A stretch of DNA of 64,000 bases, from assembly GCA_903822545.1 (NCBI GenBank), contig CAIJPN010000159.1, forward strand, positions 43,528 through 107,527, given 5' to 3'. The first letter of the stretch is position 1; each line of letters starts with the position of its first letter. Of this stretch, positions 1 through 9,766 are shown piece by piece. The notes beneath the pieces are model-generated. The model made no database searches, was not told where the DNA came from, and saw only the letters and a list, made by a program, of their open reading frames with translations. Source of the stretch: an uncultured Anaerolineae bacterium (GTDB taxonomy: Bacteria; Chloroflexota; Anaerolineae; Anaerolineales; Villigracilaceae). The translations under genes were made by a program, and so were the position numbers.

Positions 1-552
1 CTGCTCGGATTCAACCGCCCCGGCAGCGGCATCCCGATAAAGCAGCCCTTCCAGCCCCGCAACAGTCGCCGCGCGCACATCATCTACTTTAAGATAGGTG
101 TGCAGCGCGCTGGTAAAGCGGAAAGGCTTCTCGCCGCTGTTGGTCACAGCCAGCAAAAGCTCAATTTCCGCGCCCCACACCCGCACCGAAAACTCGGCTG
201 AAAATTGATGCGGCCAAATGGCGCGGGTGGCGTCTGAATCTTCCAGCCGCAGCAAAGCCATATCGCTGCGGGATTCAATCAACTCCCAGGGCAGCGAACG
301 CGCAAAACCGTGTTTGGGCAGCAGCCCCACCTCCGCAAACTGCGGGAAAATCACCGGCACCCCGCCCCGGATGGCCGCCCCCGGCTTAAAATCCGCCTTT
401 GGGCTGATGAAAAGCTGTTCTGTGCCCCCGGCAGGAACCCACGAAGTGACATGCGCCCCATGCAGGTACACCTCCGCCGAAGCGCCATCCTTCGACTGAA
501 CGCGGACTTTGGGCAGGCCGTTTATTCCATCAAGCAGCGGGATTTGAGCCAA
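1..552 (-). CDS. D-hexose-6-phosphate mutarotase (YeaD-like), 3' end outside window
   Basis: The reverse strand from the left edge encodes an aldose-1-epimerase-fold protein without its C-terminus. Recognisable segments are GGVPVIFPQF and KHGFARSLPW, which match the conserved GGIPVCWPQF-like and HGFAR-like blocks of the YeaD family, and a later ALHTYL. The family interconverts alpha and beta anomers of hexose 6-phosphates in the cytoplasm. I chose the TTG at 552-550 because GGAGG sits 5 nt upstream of it; an in-frame ATG at 564-562 has no ribosome binding site. It lies alone upstream of two small hairpins that separate it from msrA. The family call is firm; the exact sugar specificity is unknown. 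Confidence 0.8.
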   Translation of the reverse strand, partial: MAQIPLLDGINGLPKVRVQSKDGASAEVYLHGAHVTSWVPAGGTEQLFISPKADFKPGAAIRGGVPVIFPQFAEVGLLPKHGFARSLPWELIESRSDMALLRLEDSDATRAIWPHQFSAEFSVRVWGAEIELLLAVTNSGEKPFRFTSALHTYLKVDDVRAATVAGLEGLLYRDAAAGAVESEQ

Positions 553-682
553 GAGAACCTCCATGAAACCATGTTGTGCCCTGGCGCGGCGATAGCGCAG
601 TCGAAGGGCGGTTTTACAGAATAATCACGTCATTGTAAAACAAAACACAATCCGCCGGGGGTATTACTTTGCGAGCGGATTG

Positions 683-723
683 CAAAATCTCCTGATTTTG
701 TTCGAAAGTCGGGAGACTTTCGA
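683..723. repeat. two tandem small hairpins between msrA and the mutarotase gene
   Basis: CAAAATC (683-689) pairs with GATTTTG (694-700) across a TCCT loop. TCGAAAGTC (702-710) pairs perfectly with GACTTTCGA (715-723) across GGGA. Both follow the stop codon of msrA on the minus strand, so they may end its transcript. Neither has a clear U-tract, so this could also be a REP-like unit. Confidence 0.45.
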
Positions 724-746
724 GTCCAGGCCTCATCCCTGGCGAA

Positions 747-1283
747 TTACTTTTTCAGCCGGTCGATGTACTGCTTGCGGAATTTCGCTACTTTGGGGGC
801 CACCACTACCATGCAGTAGGGCTGGCGCGGGTTGTTGGCGAAGTATTCCTGGTGGTAATCTTCGGCCAGGTAAAAAGCCTCGAAACGGGCCACTTCGGTG
901 ATGATGGGATTCGGCCACAGCCGGGCAGCGGTCAACTCGCGGATGACGGTTTCGGCGCCGGCTTTTTGGGTTTCATCTGCATAAAAAATGGCCGAGCGGT
1001 ACGATTCGCCCACGTCGTTGCCCTGCCGGTTGAGCGTAGTAGGGTCATGAACGCTGAAAAAGACGCGCAGCAGGTCAGCGTAGGATAGTTTTTCTGCGTC
1101 AAAGCTCACGCGCACGGTTTCGGCGTGGCCGGTGGTTTCGCTGCACACCTGGCGGTAGCTGGGGTTGGGCACGTGCCCGCCGCAATAGCCGGATTCGACG
1201 GAAATCACGCCCTGGAGTTGGTCAAAAACCGCTTCGAGACACCAGAAGCATCCACCGGCAAGATAGGCGGTTTGGATGGTCAT
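747..1283 (-). CDS. msrA: Peptide methionine sulfoxide reductase MsrA
   Basis: A 178-aa cytoplasmic enzyme that reduces methionine-S-sulfoxide in proteins and free methionine, using thioredoxin for recycling. The catalytic block GGCFWC is at residues 10-15, with Cys12 as the nucleophile; GYCGG and the central TTGHAETV block are also typical of the family. The length is normal for a stand-alone MsrA without an MsrB fusion. I set the start at the second candidate ATG because GGAGG lies 5 nt upstream; the longer frame would add four residues without a binding site. It is transcribed in the same direction as clpC, after a perfect 13-bp hairpin, so a stress-related link is possible but not shown. 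Confidence 0.95.
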   Translation of the reverse strand: MTIQTAYLAGGCFWCLEAVFDQLQGVISVESGYCGGHVPNPSYRQVCSETTGHAETVRVSFDAEKLSYADLLRVFFSVHDPTTLNRQGNDVGESYRSAIFYADETQKAGAETVIRELTAARLWPNPIITEVARFEAFYLAEDYHQEYFANNPRQPYCMVVVAPKVAKFRKQYIDRLKK

Positions 1284-1301
1284 ATCATCCTCCATAAACG
1301 T

Positions 1302-1330
1302 GTAGGGGCGAGCCGCTGGCTCGCCCCTAC
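1302..1330. repeat. perfect 13-bp hairpin between clpC and msrA (REP-like)
   Basis: GTAGGGGCGAGCC at 1302-1314 and its exact complement at 1318-1330 flank a 3-nt GCT loop. There is no T-run on either side, so a rho-independent terminator is unlikely. GTAGGGGCG palindromes resemble dispersed extragenic repeats that I recall from several bacterial phyla. Copy number in this genome cannot be judged here. Confidence 0.5.
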
Positions 1331-1341
1331 TGGGTATTTGG

Positions 1342-3867
1342 TTATGCCGCAGGCTCGGGTTCGGGCGCGGGTTCGGTTTCGGGCAGCGTTTGCCGGTTCA
1401 GGACAATCTCATTCTCGGGGGTCAGGTCCACCTGGATGATATCGCCATCTTTGAAGCTGCCGGAAAGCAGGTTGTCGGAGAGTTTGTCTTCCACTTTGAG
1501 TTGGATGACGCGGCGCAGCGGGCGGGCGCCCATATCGGGGTCAAAGCCTTCAGCGCCGAGCGAGGCCAGGGCTTCGGGCGTAGCGGTCAGGGCAATATTG
1601 TGTTCGGTCAGGCGCGCGGCGACTTTTTCCAGCTCGAGTTTGACGATTTTCTGGATGTCTTCCTTGTTGAGCGACCGGAAGACGATCACGCTGTCGAGAC
1701 GGTTGATAAATTCAGGGCGGAAGGCGCGCTTGAGGGTTTCTGTCAGCTTTTTGCGCATTTCTTCGTAGCCCAGGCGCTCTTCGGTGGCTTCATCGCGCTT
1801 CAGCGAGAACCCGAGCGAGGCCTGCTTTTTGATCATGTCTGCGCCAACGTTGGATGTCATCACGATGATGGCGTTGCGGAAATCGACCTTGCGGCCCTTG
1901 GCGTCCGAAAGGTGGCCTTCTTCCATGATCTGGAGCAGCATGTTGTGGACTTCGCCGTGCGCTTTTTCGATTTCGTCAAAGACTACAATCGAGTACGGTC
2001 GGCGGCGCAGGGCTTCGGTCAGTTGCCCGGCATCTTCGTAGCCCACGTAGCCTGGAGGCGCGCCCACCAGGCGGCTGGCGGTGTGGCGTTCCATGAATTC
2101 GGACATATCGAGCTGCAGGGCGGCTTCTTCGGAGCCGAACATGAACTTTGCCAGGGTTTTGGTCAGCTCGGTTTTGCCGACGCCGGTCGGGCCGAGGAAA
2201 ATGAACGAGCCGATGGGGCGCTTGGGGTCTTTAAGACCGGCGCGGGCGCGGCGCACAGCGCGCGAGATGGCAACAATTGCCTCGTCCTGGCCGATGATGG
2301 ATTTTTTGAGTTCGTCTTCCATGCGCAGCAGGCGCTCCGATTCTTCTTCGGCGATCTGCATCAGCGGCACGCCGGTCCACATCGAAACCACCTCGGCGAT
2401 GTCTTCGGCGGTGACGACCGGGCTGGTGGCGCGATCCCAGCCAGTGCGCAGGCGTTCGATCTGGTTTTCGATGGAGATTTCCTGATCTTGCCACGAGCGG
2501 ATTTCTTCGTTGTTGCCTTCTTCCTGGGCCAGCGAGCGGTTTTGGCGCACTTCACGCAGGCGGGTGAACAGGTCTTTGGCCTGTTTGGCGGCCGGGGATT
2601 TGTACATGCGCACGCGCGAGGCCGATTCATCGATCAGGTCGATGGCCTTATCCGGCAGGAAACGCTCGGTAACATAGCGGCTGCTCAGGTGGGCGGCCGC
2701 TTCCAGGGCTTCGTCAGAGATCACCAGTTTGTGGTGTTCTTCATACGCGCCGCGAATCCCTTTCAGGATTTGGATGGTTTCATCTTCCGAGGGTTCATCC
2801 ACCTGTACTGGCTGGAAACGCCGCTCGAGGGCCGCATCGGCCTCGATGTGTTTTCTGTACTCATCGAGCGTTGTCGCGCCGATGACTTGCAATTCACCGC
2901 GCGAGAGGGCTGGTTTCAGGATATTGGCCGCATCCACGCTGGAACCGGCTGCGCCCGCCCCGACGAGCATGTGGACTTCGTCGATGAACAGGATCGAGCC
3001 TGATTGTTTCAACTCGTCGATGACGCGCTTCAACCGCTCTTCAAACTGGCCGCGGTACATCGTCCCGGCTACCAGTGAGCCGACATCCAGTTGCAGCACG
3101 CGTTTGTTCATCAGTGGCGCGGGCACGTCGCCCTCGATAATACGCTGGGCCAGCCCCTCGACGATGGCGGTCTTGCCAACGCCGGGTTCGCCGATCAGCG
3201 CGGGGTTGTTCTTGGTGCGGCGCGCCAAAATCTGGATGACGCGCTCAATTTCCATCTGGCGGCCAATCACCGGGTCGAGCTTTCCCTGCTCAGCCTTGGT
3301 GGTCAGGTCGCTGGCAAGCTGGTCAACCAGGGGGGTTTTTGCGCCCTGCTGCTGGCCCTGTTGGGGCGCGTTCGGGCGCACGGGTTCGCGTCCCTGGGCG
3401 GCCGGGGTGGGCGGCGGGGTGGTGGAGGATGATTCCTGTAATACCCGGCGCGTCTGGCGTCGGATTTCATCTGGGGTGATGCCCAGGCGGCGCAAGGCTT
3501 CCATGGCGGTGCCTTCGGTGCGCATCAGGCCGAGCAAAAGATGCTCGGTGCCGATGTAGTGATGCCCCAGGCGGCGGGCCTCGTCGATGGCATATTCCAG
3601 CACCTGTTGGGTATCTGCGGATAATTCAATTTTCTCACCTGGCGGGGTTTTGCCCTCGCCGGTGAGCCGGACAACGATTTCGCGCACACGGGCTGAGTCC
3701 AGCCCCATTTCGCGCAAGACGCGGCCTGCAACCCCGCCTTCTTCTTCGATCAAACCAATCAACAAATGCTCGGTTCCAATCATTGGTTGACGCGCGCGCT
3801 CGGCTTCAGCGTGCGCCAGACTCAATACACGGCGTGCTCTTTGGGTAAAGCGTTCCATACCAGACAT
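1342..3867 (-). CDS. clpC: ATP-dependent Clp protease ATPase subunit ClpC
   Basis: An 841-aa AAA+ unfoldase that feeds substrates to ClpP and acts in protein quality control and stress regulation. Two Clp N-terminal repeats occupy about residues 1-145, followed by a Pro/Gln-rich linker. AAA module 1 has Walker A GEPGVGKT at 226-233, a coiled middle/UVR region at about 410-470 marks it as ClpC rather than ClpA, and AAA module 2 has GPTGVGKT at about 559-566. [10 protein letters not shown] segment and the C-terminal D2-small domain are intact. Start: AGGAG 6 nt before the ATG. The tail is rich in Glu, Pro and Ala. No clp operon partners (ctsR, mcsA, mcsB) are next to it. Confidence 0.96.
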   Translation of the reverse strand: MSGMERFTQRARRVLSLAHAEAERARQPMIGTEHLLIGLIEEEGGVAGRVLREMGLDSARVREIVVRLTGEGKTPPGEKIELSADTQQVLEYAIDEARRLGHHYIGTEHLLLGLMRTEGTAMEALRRLGITPDEIRRQTRRVLQESSSTTPPPTPAAQGREPVRPNAPQQGQQQGAKTPLVDQLASDLTTKAEQGKLDPVIGRQMEIERVIQILARRTKNNPALIGEPGVGKTAIVEGLAQRIIEGDVPAPLMNKRVLQLDVGSLVAGTMYRGQFEERLKRVIDELKQSGSILFIDEVHMLVGAGAAGSSVDAANILKPALSRGELQVIGATTLDEYRKHIEADAALERRFQPVQVDEPSEDETIQILKGIRGAYEEHHKLVISDEALEAAAHLSSRYVTERFLPDKAIDLIDESASRVRMYKSPAAKQAKDLFTRLREVRQNRSLAQEEGNNEEIRSWQDQEISIENQIERLRTGWDRATSPVVTAEDIAEVVSMWTGVPLMQIAEEESERLLRMEDELKKSIIGQDEAIVAISRAVRRARAGLKDPKRPIGSFIFLGPTGVGKTELTKTLAKFMFGSEEAALQLDMSEFMERHTASRLVGAPPGYVGYEDAGQLTEALRRRPYSIVVFDEIEKAHGEVHNMLLQIMEEGHLSDAKGRKVDFRNAIIVMTSNVGADMIKKQASLGFSLKRDEATEERLGYEEMRKKLTETLKRAFRPEFINRLDSVIVFRSLNKEDIQKIVKLELEKVAARLTEHNIALTATPEALASLGAEGFDPDMGARPLRRVIQLKVEDKLSDNLLSGSFKDGDIIQVDLTPENEIVLNRQTLPETEPAPEPEPAA

Positions 3868-4001
3868 AATGTTCTCCTGAACCGTTAGAACCAGATCGGC
3901 GCAATGAGTAGCCAGTCCAAATTACCCTGACCAAACCCTGAGGAACAACGGTCAACTGTAATTCTACCAAAAAAGAGATGGTATGTTCTGTATGAATAAG
4001 A

Positions 4002-4036
4002 TTAGAGTATTTTTCTCCGAATATCTGAAACTCTAA
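4002..4036. promoter_or_regulatory. inverted repeat in the divergent clpC / DsbA-like intergenic region
   Basis: TTAGAGT (4002-4008) and ACTCTAA (4030-4036) form a perfect inverted repeat with a 21-nt gap inside the 280-bp space between two divergent genes. It resembles neither a CIRCE element nor a CtsR heptad clearly. It could be an operator for either gene. The rest of the gap holds no gene that I can support. Confidence 0.25.
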
Positions 4037-4147
4037 CTGTTTTCTTACCATCCTTCACTGGACAAAAGCTATCGGGCATGGGAAAATTCAAACCCGCGCA
4101 AATGCCGTATTTACACTGTACGCTAGGACTGAAAGGATGCGAAGGAA

Positions 4148-4888
4148 ATGACCAAGGAAACGAGCAAGCAATTGAGCAAACGTCAGGAGTTACGAGAAAA
4201 ACGCCGCAAACAGGAGCAGGGCCAGCGGATTATGATGATCTCCATGATTGTGGTTGGCGCGCTGTTGGTAGCCGCTATGTTGATTTACCCCAACCTGCCC
4301 AAGCCGGTTGGCGAAATTACCACCCCCACCTTTAGTGAACGACCACTGGTGAACAAGAACAGCATGGGCGATCCCAATGCGCCTGTCAAGATCGATGTGT
4401 GGGAAGATTTCCAGTGCCCGGCCTGTGCCCAGTATAGCCAGGAAGTTGAAACACAGGTCACAGAAGCCTATGTTAAAACTGGCAAAGTCTTATATACCTT
4501 CCACTTCTTCCCATTTCTTGATGACAACAGCGTTGCCAAAGAGTCCGATCAATCTGCCAGCGCCAGCATGTGCGCCGCAGACCAGGGGAAGTTCTGGGAA
4601 TATCATGATATGCTCTTTGCCAACTGGAATGGCGAAAACGAAGGCGCATTCAATGATACCCGCCTGGTAGCTTTTGCTGAAACCCTTTCGCTCAACATGG
4701 ATGAATTCAATGCCTGCTTCAAAGAAGCCCGTTATATGGATATCATCCAGCAAGATCAACTGGATGGCCAAAAAGCAGGCGTCACCGGTACCCCGAGTGT
4801 TTTTGTGAACGGGCAGCAGATCATGCCTGGCTATATCCCAAGCTTTGAGGCGATTGCCGAAGCTGTTGAGGCAGCTTTGCCCAAATAG
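4148..4888 (+). CDS. Membrane-anchored DsbA-like thiol-disulfide oxidoreductase
   Basis: A 246-aa protein with a Lys/Arg-rich cytoplasmic N-terminus, one membrane segment at about residues 28-48 and an extracytoplasmic thioredoxin fold. The active site is CPAC (Cys90, Cys93) inside WEDFQCPAC, and a cis-proline loop TGTPSVFVNG lies near residue 215. This layout is typical of DsbA/BdbD-type proteins that form or shuffle disulfides in exported proteins. Start: AAGGA just before the ATG. A strong hairpin terminator follows the stop. The gene stands alone and is divergent from clpC; no DsbB/BdbC or VKOR partner is nearby, so its electron partner is unknown. Confidence 0.88.
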   Translation: MTKETSKQLSKRQELREKRRKQEQGQRIMMISMIVVGALLVAAMLIYPNLPKPVGEITTPTFSERPLVNKNSMGDPNAPVKIDVWEDFQCPACAQYSQEVETQVTEAYVKTGKVLYTFHFFPFLDDNSVAKESDQSASASMCAADQGKFWEYHDMLFANWNGENEGAFNDTRLVAFAETLSLNMDEFNACFKEARYMDIIQQDQLDGQKAGVTGTPSVFVNGQQIMPGYIPSFEAIAEAVEAALPK

Positions 4889-4905
4889 GGATTGGTTTTG
4901 TATAT

Positions 4906-4934
4906 AAAAAAGGCCGCCACCTGGCGGCCTTTTT
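4906..4934. terminator. bidirectional intrinsic terminator
   Basis: GGCCGCCA at 4912-4919 pairs exactly with TGGCGGCC at 4922-4929, flanked by A-runs on the left and T-runs on the right. The structure therefore works for both convergent genes, the DsbA-like gene on plus and the large histidine kinase on minus. Confidence 0.88.
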
Positions 4935-4952
4935 GTTTGGGATGGCAGCATA

Positions 4953-7900
4953 TCAATTCTGGCGCAAATGGCTGGCAAGCGGCAGCCAGAATTCGACGGT
5001 GGTGCCTTTGCCCAGTTCGCTTGCCAGGGCAATTCGCCCGCCAAAATGTTCGATCATGGATTTGACGATGAATAACCCGATGCCACTTCCGGGGATTTCG
5101 TTGTCTGTTGCGTTGCGGGCGCGGAAAAAACGCGCATATAGGTGCGGGATGTCTTCGGCGGGGATGCCTATGCCGGTGTCAGATATTTTGAAGTAGCCTT
5201 TTCGCCCGATCTGGTAAGAGCTGATCTCAATTTTCCCGCCAGGAGGGGTGAATTTAACGGCGTTGTTGAGCAGGTTGGTAAAAACCTGCTCGAGCGAGCT
5301 AGAATCACCGATCACGGAAAATGTTTCTGGTACATTATCCATTTGTATCTGGATGTTTTTCTGGAGCGCCTGCGGCGAGATGGTTTGGATGGAGTTTTGC
5401 AGGCTCTGGAATGGGTTGATGGGGTGCAGCTTGACCATCCACTGGTTACTTTCCAGCCGCCCTACCGTCAGCAGGTCTTCGATCAGCACCCGTTCACGCT
5501 CCAACTCATCTTTCATGATGTTCCAGAATTCTTGCCGTTCTTCGGGGGTGCACTCTTCTTCGAGCAGCCGCACCATCAGCAGGATGGTGGTCAGGGGGGT
5601 GCGCAGATCGTGGGTGGCGCGGTTGATGAAATCGGATTTCATTTGTTCCAGGTGAGCGCGTTCGCTTACATTGCGCACAATGGCAAAGACTTCGCTCGAG
5701 CCGCTGGCAACAAAACGGGTCTCGAAGTGCTCCGTCTTGTTTTTCATGGGGATGTGGTAGTTCATTGTTTGGATCTGCGCGGTGCTGATGGCACTCTGGA
5801 TTTTTTCCAGCGCAATCTCATATAACTCGCTGCCGAGGAAATCAGATAGGACGGCTCCGGCAATTTGTTCCACTGGCAAGAGCAGGCTGTCGTGGTCGGC
5901 AACGATAAAGTCGATGATGTTCCCATCTTTGCTGATGCGGAAAATGTTGTCGGGGATGGCCTTGAGGATGGCAGAGTTGCGTTCTTCGCTCTGGCGCAGG
6001 GCTTTTTCCACCCGTTTGCGTTCGATCAGGTTGCTGAGGATGTTGCAAAATTGATGCAAAAGGGCGATGCTATCTTGTTCCCAGCTTTTTTCAACTTTTA
6101 CTGAATCAAACCCGGCAAACCCAGACAGTAAATTGTTCATAAAGAGCGGCACCACAGCCACCGATAGGATGGATTGGGATTGCAGGATTTCCTTTTCCGC
6201 GCTGGCTTCGTCTGTCATGTCACTCACCCGGGTAACTACAATCGGCTCACCCTTTTCGAGCCGACTGATCCACCAGGGGAAAATATCGAGCGGCAGGCTT
6301 TGCAGCATGTCAATTTGTGGTTCGATGCCAGGCGCACACCATTCATGCGAATTGCTCATGGTTTTGGTGGTGTAATCAAAAAGGAAGATGTAGCTACGGT
6401 CGATGCTTTCAAAATTGCCAATATCCTGGAGTGCGTTGGTGATTTCTTTGTCGATTGCGGTGGTATCCAGGTTGATAAAGCGGGTGGAAACGCGAGTCAG
6501 CAGGTTTTCAAACTCCAGGCGGCGACGCAGTTTTTCTTCCATAGATCGGCGCTGGGTAATATCCAGGTGTGTGCCGGTCATTCGGATCGGTTTCCCATCC
6601 TGGTCACGTTCTGTGATCCGGCCTCGATCCAGCACCCAGACCCAGCGTCCATCTTTGTGGTGCATACGTAGTTCACAGTCGTAAGAAGCGGTTTTCCCAT
6701 CAAAATGATCCTGTAGGAGTTTTTTAGACATTTCAAGATCGTCGGGATGGCAAAAATCGAGCCAGGTCTGGATGGTGGTGGGGCTGATTTCTTCGAGGGT
6801 ATAGCCCACAATGCCAGCCCAGCGTTCGTTGAGGATCAGCACTCCGGTTTGCAGCATCCAGTCCCACATGCCTACGTTGGAGCCTTCGATGGCCAGCGCC
6901 AGTTGCTCTTTCGATTTGCGTAGCGACAGGTCGGCTTCTTTGCGTTCGGTAATGTCGCGGCTGATGCCAATCCAAACCGATTTGCCGCGAATTTTCCCGG
7001 CGCTGACTTTGGTTTCCACCGGAATGCGCCGCCCGCTGCTGCTGATCAGTTCCAGCGGGCAGGTATCCATGCGCCCTTCCAGCATTTCGGTAAGAATATA
7101 GGTGGCCTGCGAGTGAATATCTTCGGGGTGAAGTTTTAGTACCGGCTGGCCGAGCAGTTCGCTTTCGGTGTAACCCAGCAGGTCGGTCACCTGGTGGTTG
7201 ATCTTTACAATCTTGCCGCTTTGGTCAAAGACAACCAGGAAATCATTGATGGAGTTGAACAGGATTTCCAGCTCTTCCCGGCTTTCAGCCAGGGTTTCTT
7301 CTGTCAGCAGGCGGATGATGGTGCCGCCCATTTGCAGGGCAATTGCTTCGGCGGCGAGCTGCCCGCTGGGGATGATTCTATCCAGTGTATGGGAGGCCAG
7401 GTTGAAGCACCCAATCACCCTGGCCTGGTGAAAAATGGGGATGATCGTCAGCCCGCGCAAGCCTTCCATATCCAGGTCTTGCCGATTTTTGATGGGCATT
7501 TCCTTGAAATGCCCGTGGATGATCTGGCCTTGCATCACCAAATGCCAGCGGTCTGAGCCAGCTTTGTAGGTAGATGCGGCTCGCACAAAAGCTTCGGAAA
7601 GCCCCTGGGAATAGGCCAGGCTCAAATCTGATGTGTGCGGGTCAACCAGGTAGATACCGCCACAATCCATACCTGATTCGAGCAAAATCTGGCTGAAGCA
7701 GATGGAAAGCGCTGCCTGCATGGAGGCCGTGCCGGCCAGTTTTTGGGCCAGGTCGCGCTGGGCGATCAGCAGTTGTTTGTTTTGTTTGCTTTCGGTGATG
7801 TCGCGCCCTACAGCCTGGATTTCTACCATATTCCCGGCGGGATCGTGGATGATGGCGTCTTCCCAGGTGAACCAGCGCCAGCCGTTGACCGTCAGGGCAC

Positions 7901-8519
7901 GCTGTTCAACGGAGATGCGATAGGGTGGGAGATAAAGCCTTTTCATGGCTTCGAGCGTTGGCTCGAGGTCGTCAGGGTGAACCAGCGGTGTGAAAGATTT
8001 CCCCAATAATTCTTCTTGGGTTTTGCCAAACGTATCACAATAAACCTGGTTGATGAAGCTGAACCGGCCCTCCAGGTCGACACGTACGATCAGGTCGGTT
8101 TGTGATTCAACCAGGCCGCGATAACGGCTCTCGCTGTTTTGCAGCACTTCGGAAGCCATTTTCCGGCCTGAAATATCTCGCAAAATTGCGATAAAAACCA
8201 GCTCGCCATTTGCCATTGACCGGCCAAAGGATGCTTCGGTGGGGAACTTCTCCCCGTTTTTCTTGATTCCCTCGATCTCTTTTATCGTCGGGCTCCCAGG
8301 TGAGTCGAAAAAATCCTGGAAAAAGCGTTTGTATTGGGCGCGAGACTCGACAGAAAACAGGTTGCAAACCTGCATTGCCAGGGCCTCCGATTCAGGGTAC
8401 TGAAAAATGGCGCTGGCGCCGCTGTTAAATAACAAGATGCGTTGATCCTGGTTGAACCAGATTACAGCATCGGGCGTTGAGTTCATGATGGACAATAATG
8501 TGGTTTCGTCGATATTCAT
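4953..8519 (-). CDS. Multi-PAS/GAF sensor histidine kinase (1188 aa)
   Basis: A large, apparently soluble sensor kinase; no membrane segment is visible. In order I read PAS, PAS, GAF, PAS, PAS (PAS_3 type with LNERWAGIVGY), GAF, PAS, HisKA and HATPase_c. The phosphoacceptor is His970 in HDLRTPL. The ATPase has an N box (NLLNNAVKFTPPGG), a G1 box (DTGIGIP) and a G2 box (GSGIGLF). There is no receiver domain. I start at the ATG at 8519 with GAGG 4 nt upstream, because a longer frame would run into the preceding gene. It is third in a tight minus-strand set with a receiver-kinase hybrid and a receiver-HD-GYP protein, which are obvious phosphotransfer partners. The ligands are unknown. Confidence 0.9.
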   Translation of the reverse strand: MNIDETTLLSIMNSTPDAVIWFNQDQRILLFNSGASAIFQYPESEALAMQVCNLFSVESRAQYKRFFQDFFDSPGSPTIKEIEGIKKNGEKFPTEASFGRSMANGELVFIAILRDISGRKMASEVLQNSESRYRGLVESQTDLIVRVDLEGRFSFINQVYCDTFGKTQEELLGKSFTPLVHPDDLEPTLEAMKRLYLPPYRISVEQRALTVNGWRWFTWEDAIIHDPAGNMVEIQAVGRDITESKQNKQLLIAQRDLAQKLAGTASMQAALSICFSQILLESGMDCGGIYLVDPHTSDLSLAYSQGLSEAFVRAASTYKAGSDRWHLVMQGQIIHGHFKEMPIKNRQDLDMEGLRGLTIIPIFHQARVIGCFNLASHTLDRIIPSGQLAAEAIALQMGGTIIRLLTEETLAESREELEILFNSINDFLVVFDQSGKIVKINHQVTDLLGYTESELLGQPVLKLHPEDIHSQATYILTEMLEGRMDTCPLELISSSGRRIPVETKVSAGKIRGKSVWIGISRDITERKEADLSLRKSKEQLALAIEGSNVGMWDWMLQTGVLILNERWAGIVGYTLEEISPTTIQTWLDFCHPDDLEMSKKLLQDHFDGKTASYDCELRMHHKDGRWVWVLDRGRITERDQDGKPIRMTGTHLDITQRRSMEEKLRRRLEFENLLTRVSTRFINLDTTAIDKEITNALQDIGNFESIDRSYIFLFDYTTKTMSNSHEWCAPGIEPQIDMLQSLPLDIFPWWISRLEKGEPIVVTRVSDMTDEASAEKEILQSQSILSVAVVPLFMNNLLSGFAGFDSVKVEKSWEQDSIALLHQFCNILSNLIERKRVEKALRQSEERNSAILKAIPDNIFRISKDGNIIDFIVADHDSLLLPVEQIAGAVLSDFLGSELYEIALEKIQSAISTAQIQTMNYHIPMKNKTEHFETRFVASGSSEVFAIVRNVSERAHLEQMKSDFINRATHDLRTPLTTILLMVRLLEEECTPEERQEFWNIMKDELERERVLIEDLLTVGRLESNQWMVKLHPINPFQSLQNSIQTISPQALQKNIQIQMDNVPETFSVIGDSSSLEQVFTNLLNNAVKFTPPGGKIEISSYQIGRKGYFKISDTGIGIPAEDIPHLYARFFRARNATDNEIPGSGIGLFIVKSMIEHFGGRIALASELGKGTTVEFWLPLASHLRQN

Positions 8520-8599
8520 GAGACCTCGTTTCGGGCTCAGTTGCCGGTGTGGTTTTTGATTGAAGAGTGACTTGTGTTTTTTACCGATGATTTCCCGGA

Positions 8600-9766
8600 C
8601 TATGTTTTTTCTTGTGTGGGGTGCCAATTTGCCGGGGCGGGAGGGTAGATCATGCGCACTTTGCAGCCAACGCGCGAATCGACGATCTTTACGCTTCCAC
8701 CCGCTGCTTCCGCCACGGCACGGGCAATCGTCAACCCCAAACCCAGCCCCCCATACAGGCGATTATCTCCCTGGTAAACCTGATAGTAGCGCTCGAACAC
8801 CTTTTCCCTCAAATCTGCCGGGATAAACGAGCCTTCATTTTCCACCGATAAGATGCAGCCTCCATCCCCGTTTTTTTGCAGTTGGATCGAGATACTCGCG
8901 CCATCCGGGCTGAATTTGCAGGCATTATCTACCAGGTGTGAAGCGGCGTGGGCAAACTCAAACTCTGGGGCATTGAGTACGATGCCTTCTTCGATGAAAA
9001 TCTGGATGTTGAGCTTTTTCTGGGTGTAGCGTGAAATAACATTCTGTATTGGTTCGCGAAAGTTAAATTCCAGGTCAACGCGGCGGCGGAAAGTGCTCAG
9101 GTTGTTCTGATCGATGCTGTTTAGCAGGATCAGGTCATTTACCAGCATGGAAAGTTTGTGGGCACTGGACAGGCTGTTTTCCAGGTACCAATCCAGGTCG
9201 GTGTTTTTGCCGGTGAATTTTTCGCGGATGGCCATATCCAGGCTGGCGAGGATAATGGCCAGGGGGGTGCGCAGTTCGTGTCCCAGGTTGGTTGAAATGC
9301 TGTGGCGCACCAGGTCGATTTTTTCTTCCATTTCATCCATCGCAAGCTGGCGGGTGATGTCACTCCGGCGCAGGAGTGAATCTACCCGCGCGATCAACTC
9401 ATCGGCGTTGAAGGGCTTGGTGATGTAATCGTCGGCCCCTTGTTTCAGCCCGGCGATTTTGTCGGCTTCGAGGGTGCGCGCCGTCAGGAAGATGAATGGG
9501 ATGGAGGCCGTGTGTAACTCGCTGGATAGAATTCTTTTGACTTCGAATCCGTTGGGGGCTGGCATCATCACATCGCAGATAATGATATCGGGGAGATGTT
9601 CGCGCGCCAACCGTATGCCATCGGTGCCATTGTGCGCAGAAATTACTTCATATCCTTCACGGGTCATGATCGCTTTCAAGCCAAGGAGCAGTTTGATTTC
9701 ATCATCGACCAGCAGCATTTTTCTCTTTTTGGTTGGCCTGGTTTTGTCGTTCAGCTTTGTATTCAT
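8600..9766 (-). CDS. Receiver-histidine kinase hybrid
   Basis: A 388-aa protein with an N-terminal receiver domain (DD near 21-22, phosphoacceptor Asp65 in CDVMMP, Lys117 in TKPF), then HisKA with His163 in GHELRTPL, then HATPase_c with GLGLGLTIAR. The REC-first order means that the kinase is probably switched by phosphorylation from another kinase, plausibly the neighbouring PAS/GAF kinase. Start: AAAGGAG 4 nt before the ATG. Its start overlaps the stop of the HD-GYP gene upstream by 4 nt (ATGA), which indicates translational coupling. Confidence 0.9.
   Translation of the reverse strand: MNTKLNDKTRPTKKRKMLLVDDEIKLLLGLKAIMTREGYEVISAHNGTDGIRLAREHLPDIIICDVMMPAPNGFEVKRILSSELHTASIPFIFLTARTLEADKIAGLKQGADDYITKPFNADELIARVDSLLRRSDITRQLAMDEMEEKIDLVRHSISTNLGHELRTPLAIILASLDMAIREKFTGKNTDLDWYLENSLSSAHKLSMLVNDLILLNSIDQNNLSTFRRRVDLEFNFREPIQNVISRYTQKKLNIQIFIEEGIVLNAPEFEFAHAASHLVDNACKFSPDGASISIQLQKNGDGGCILSVENEGSFIPADLREKVFERYYQVYQGDNRLYGGLGLGLTIARAVAEAAGGSVKIVDSRVGCKVRMIYPPAPANWHPTQEKT

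Noticed and set aside
1390..3003. 537-codon open frame opposite clpC
   Set aside because: It mirrors clpC codon by codon on the other strand, has no domain or binding site, and arises from the high GC third positions of clpC.
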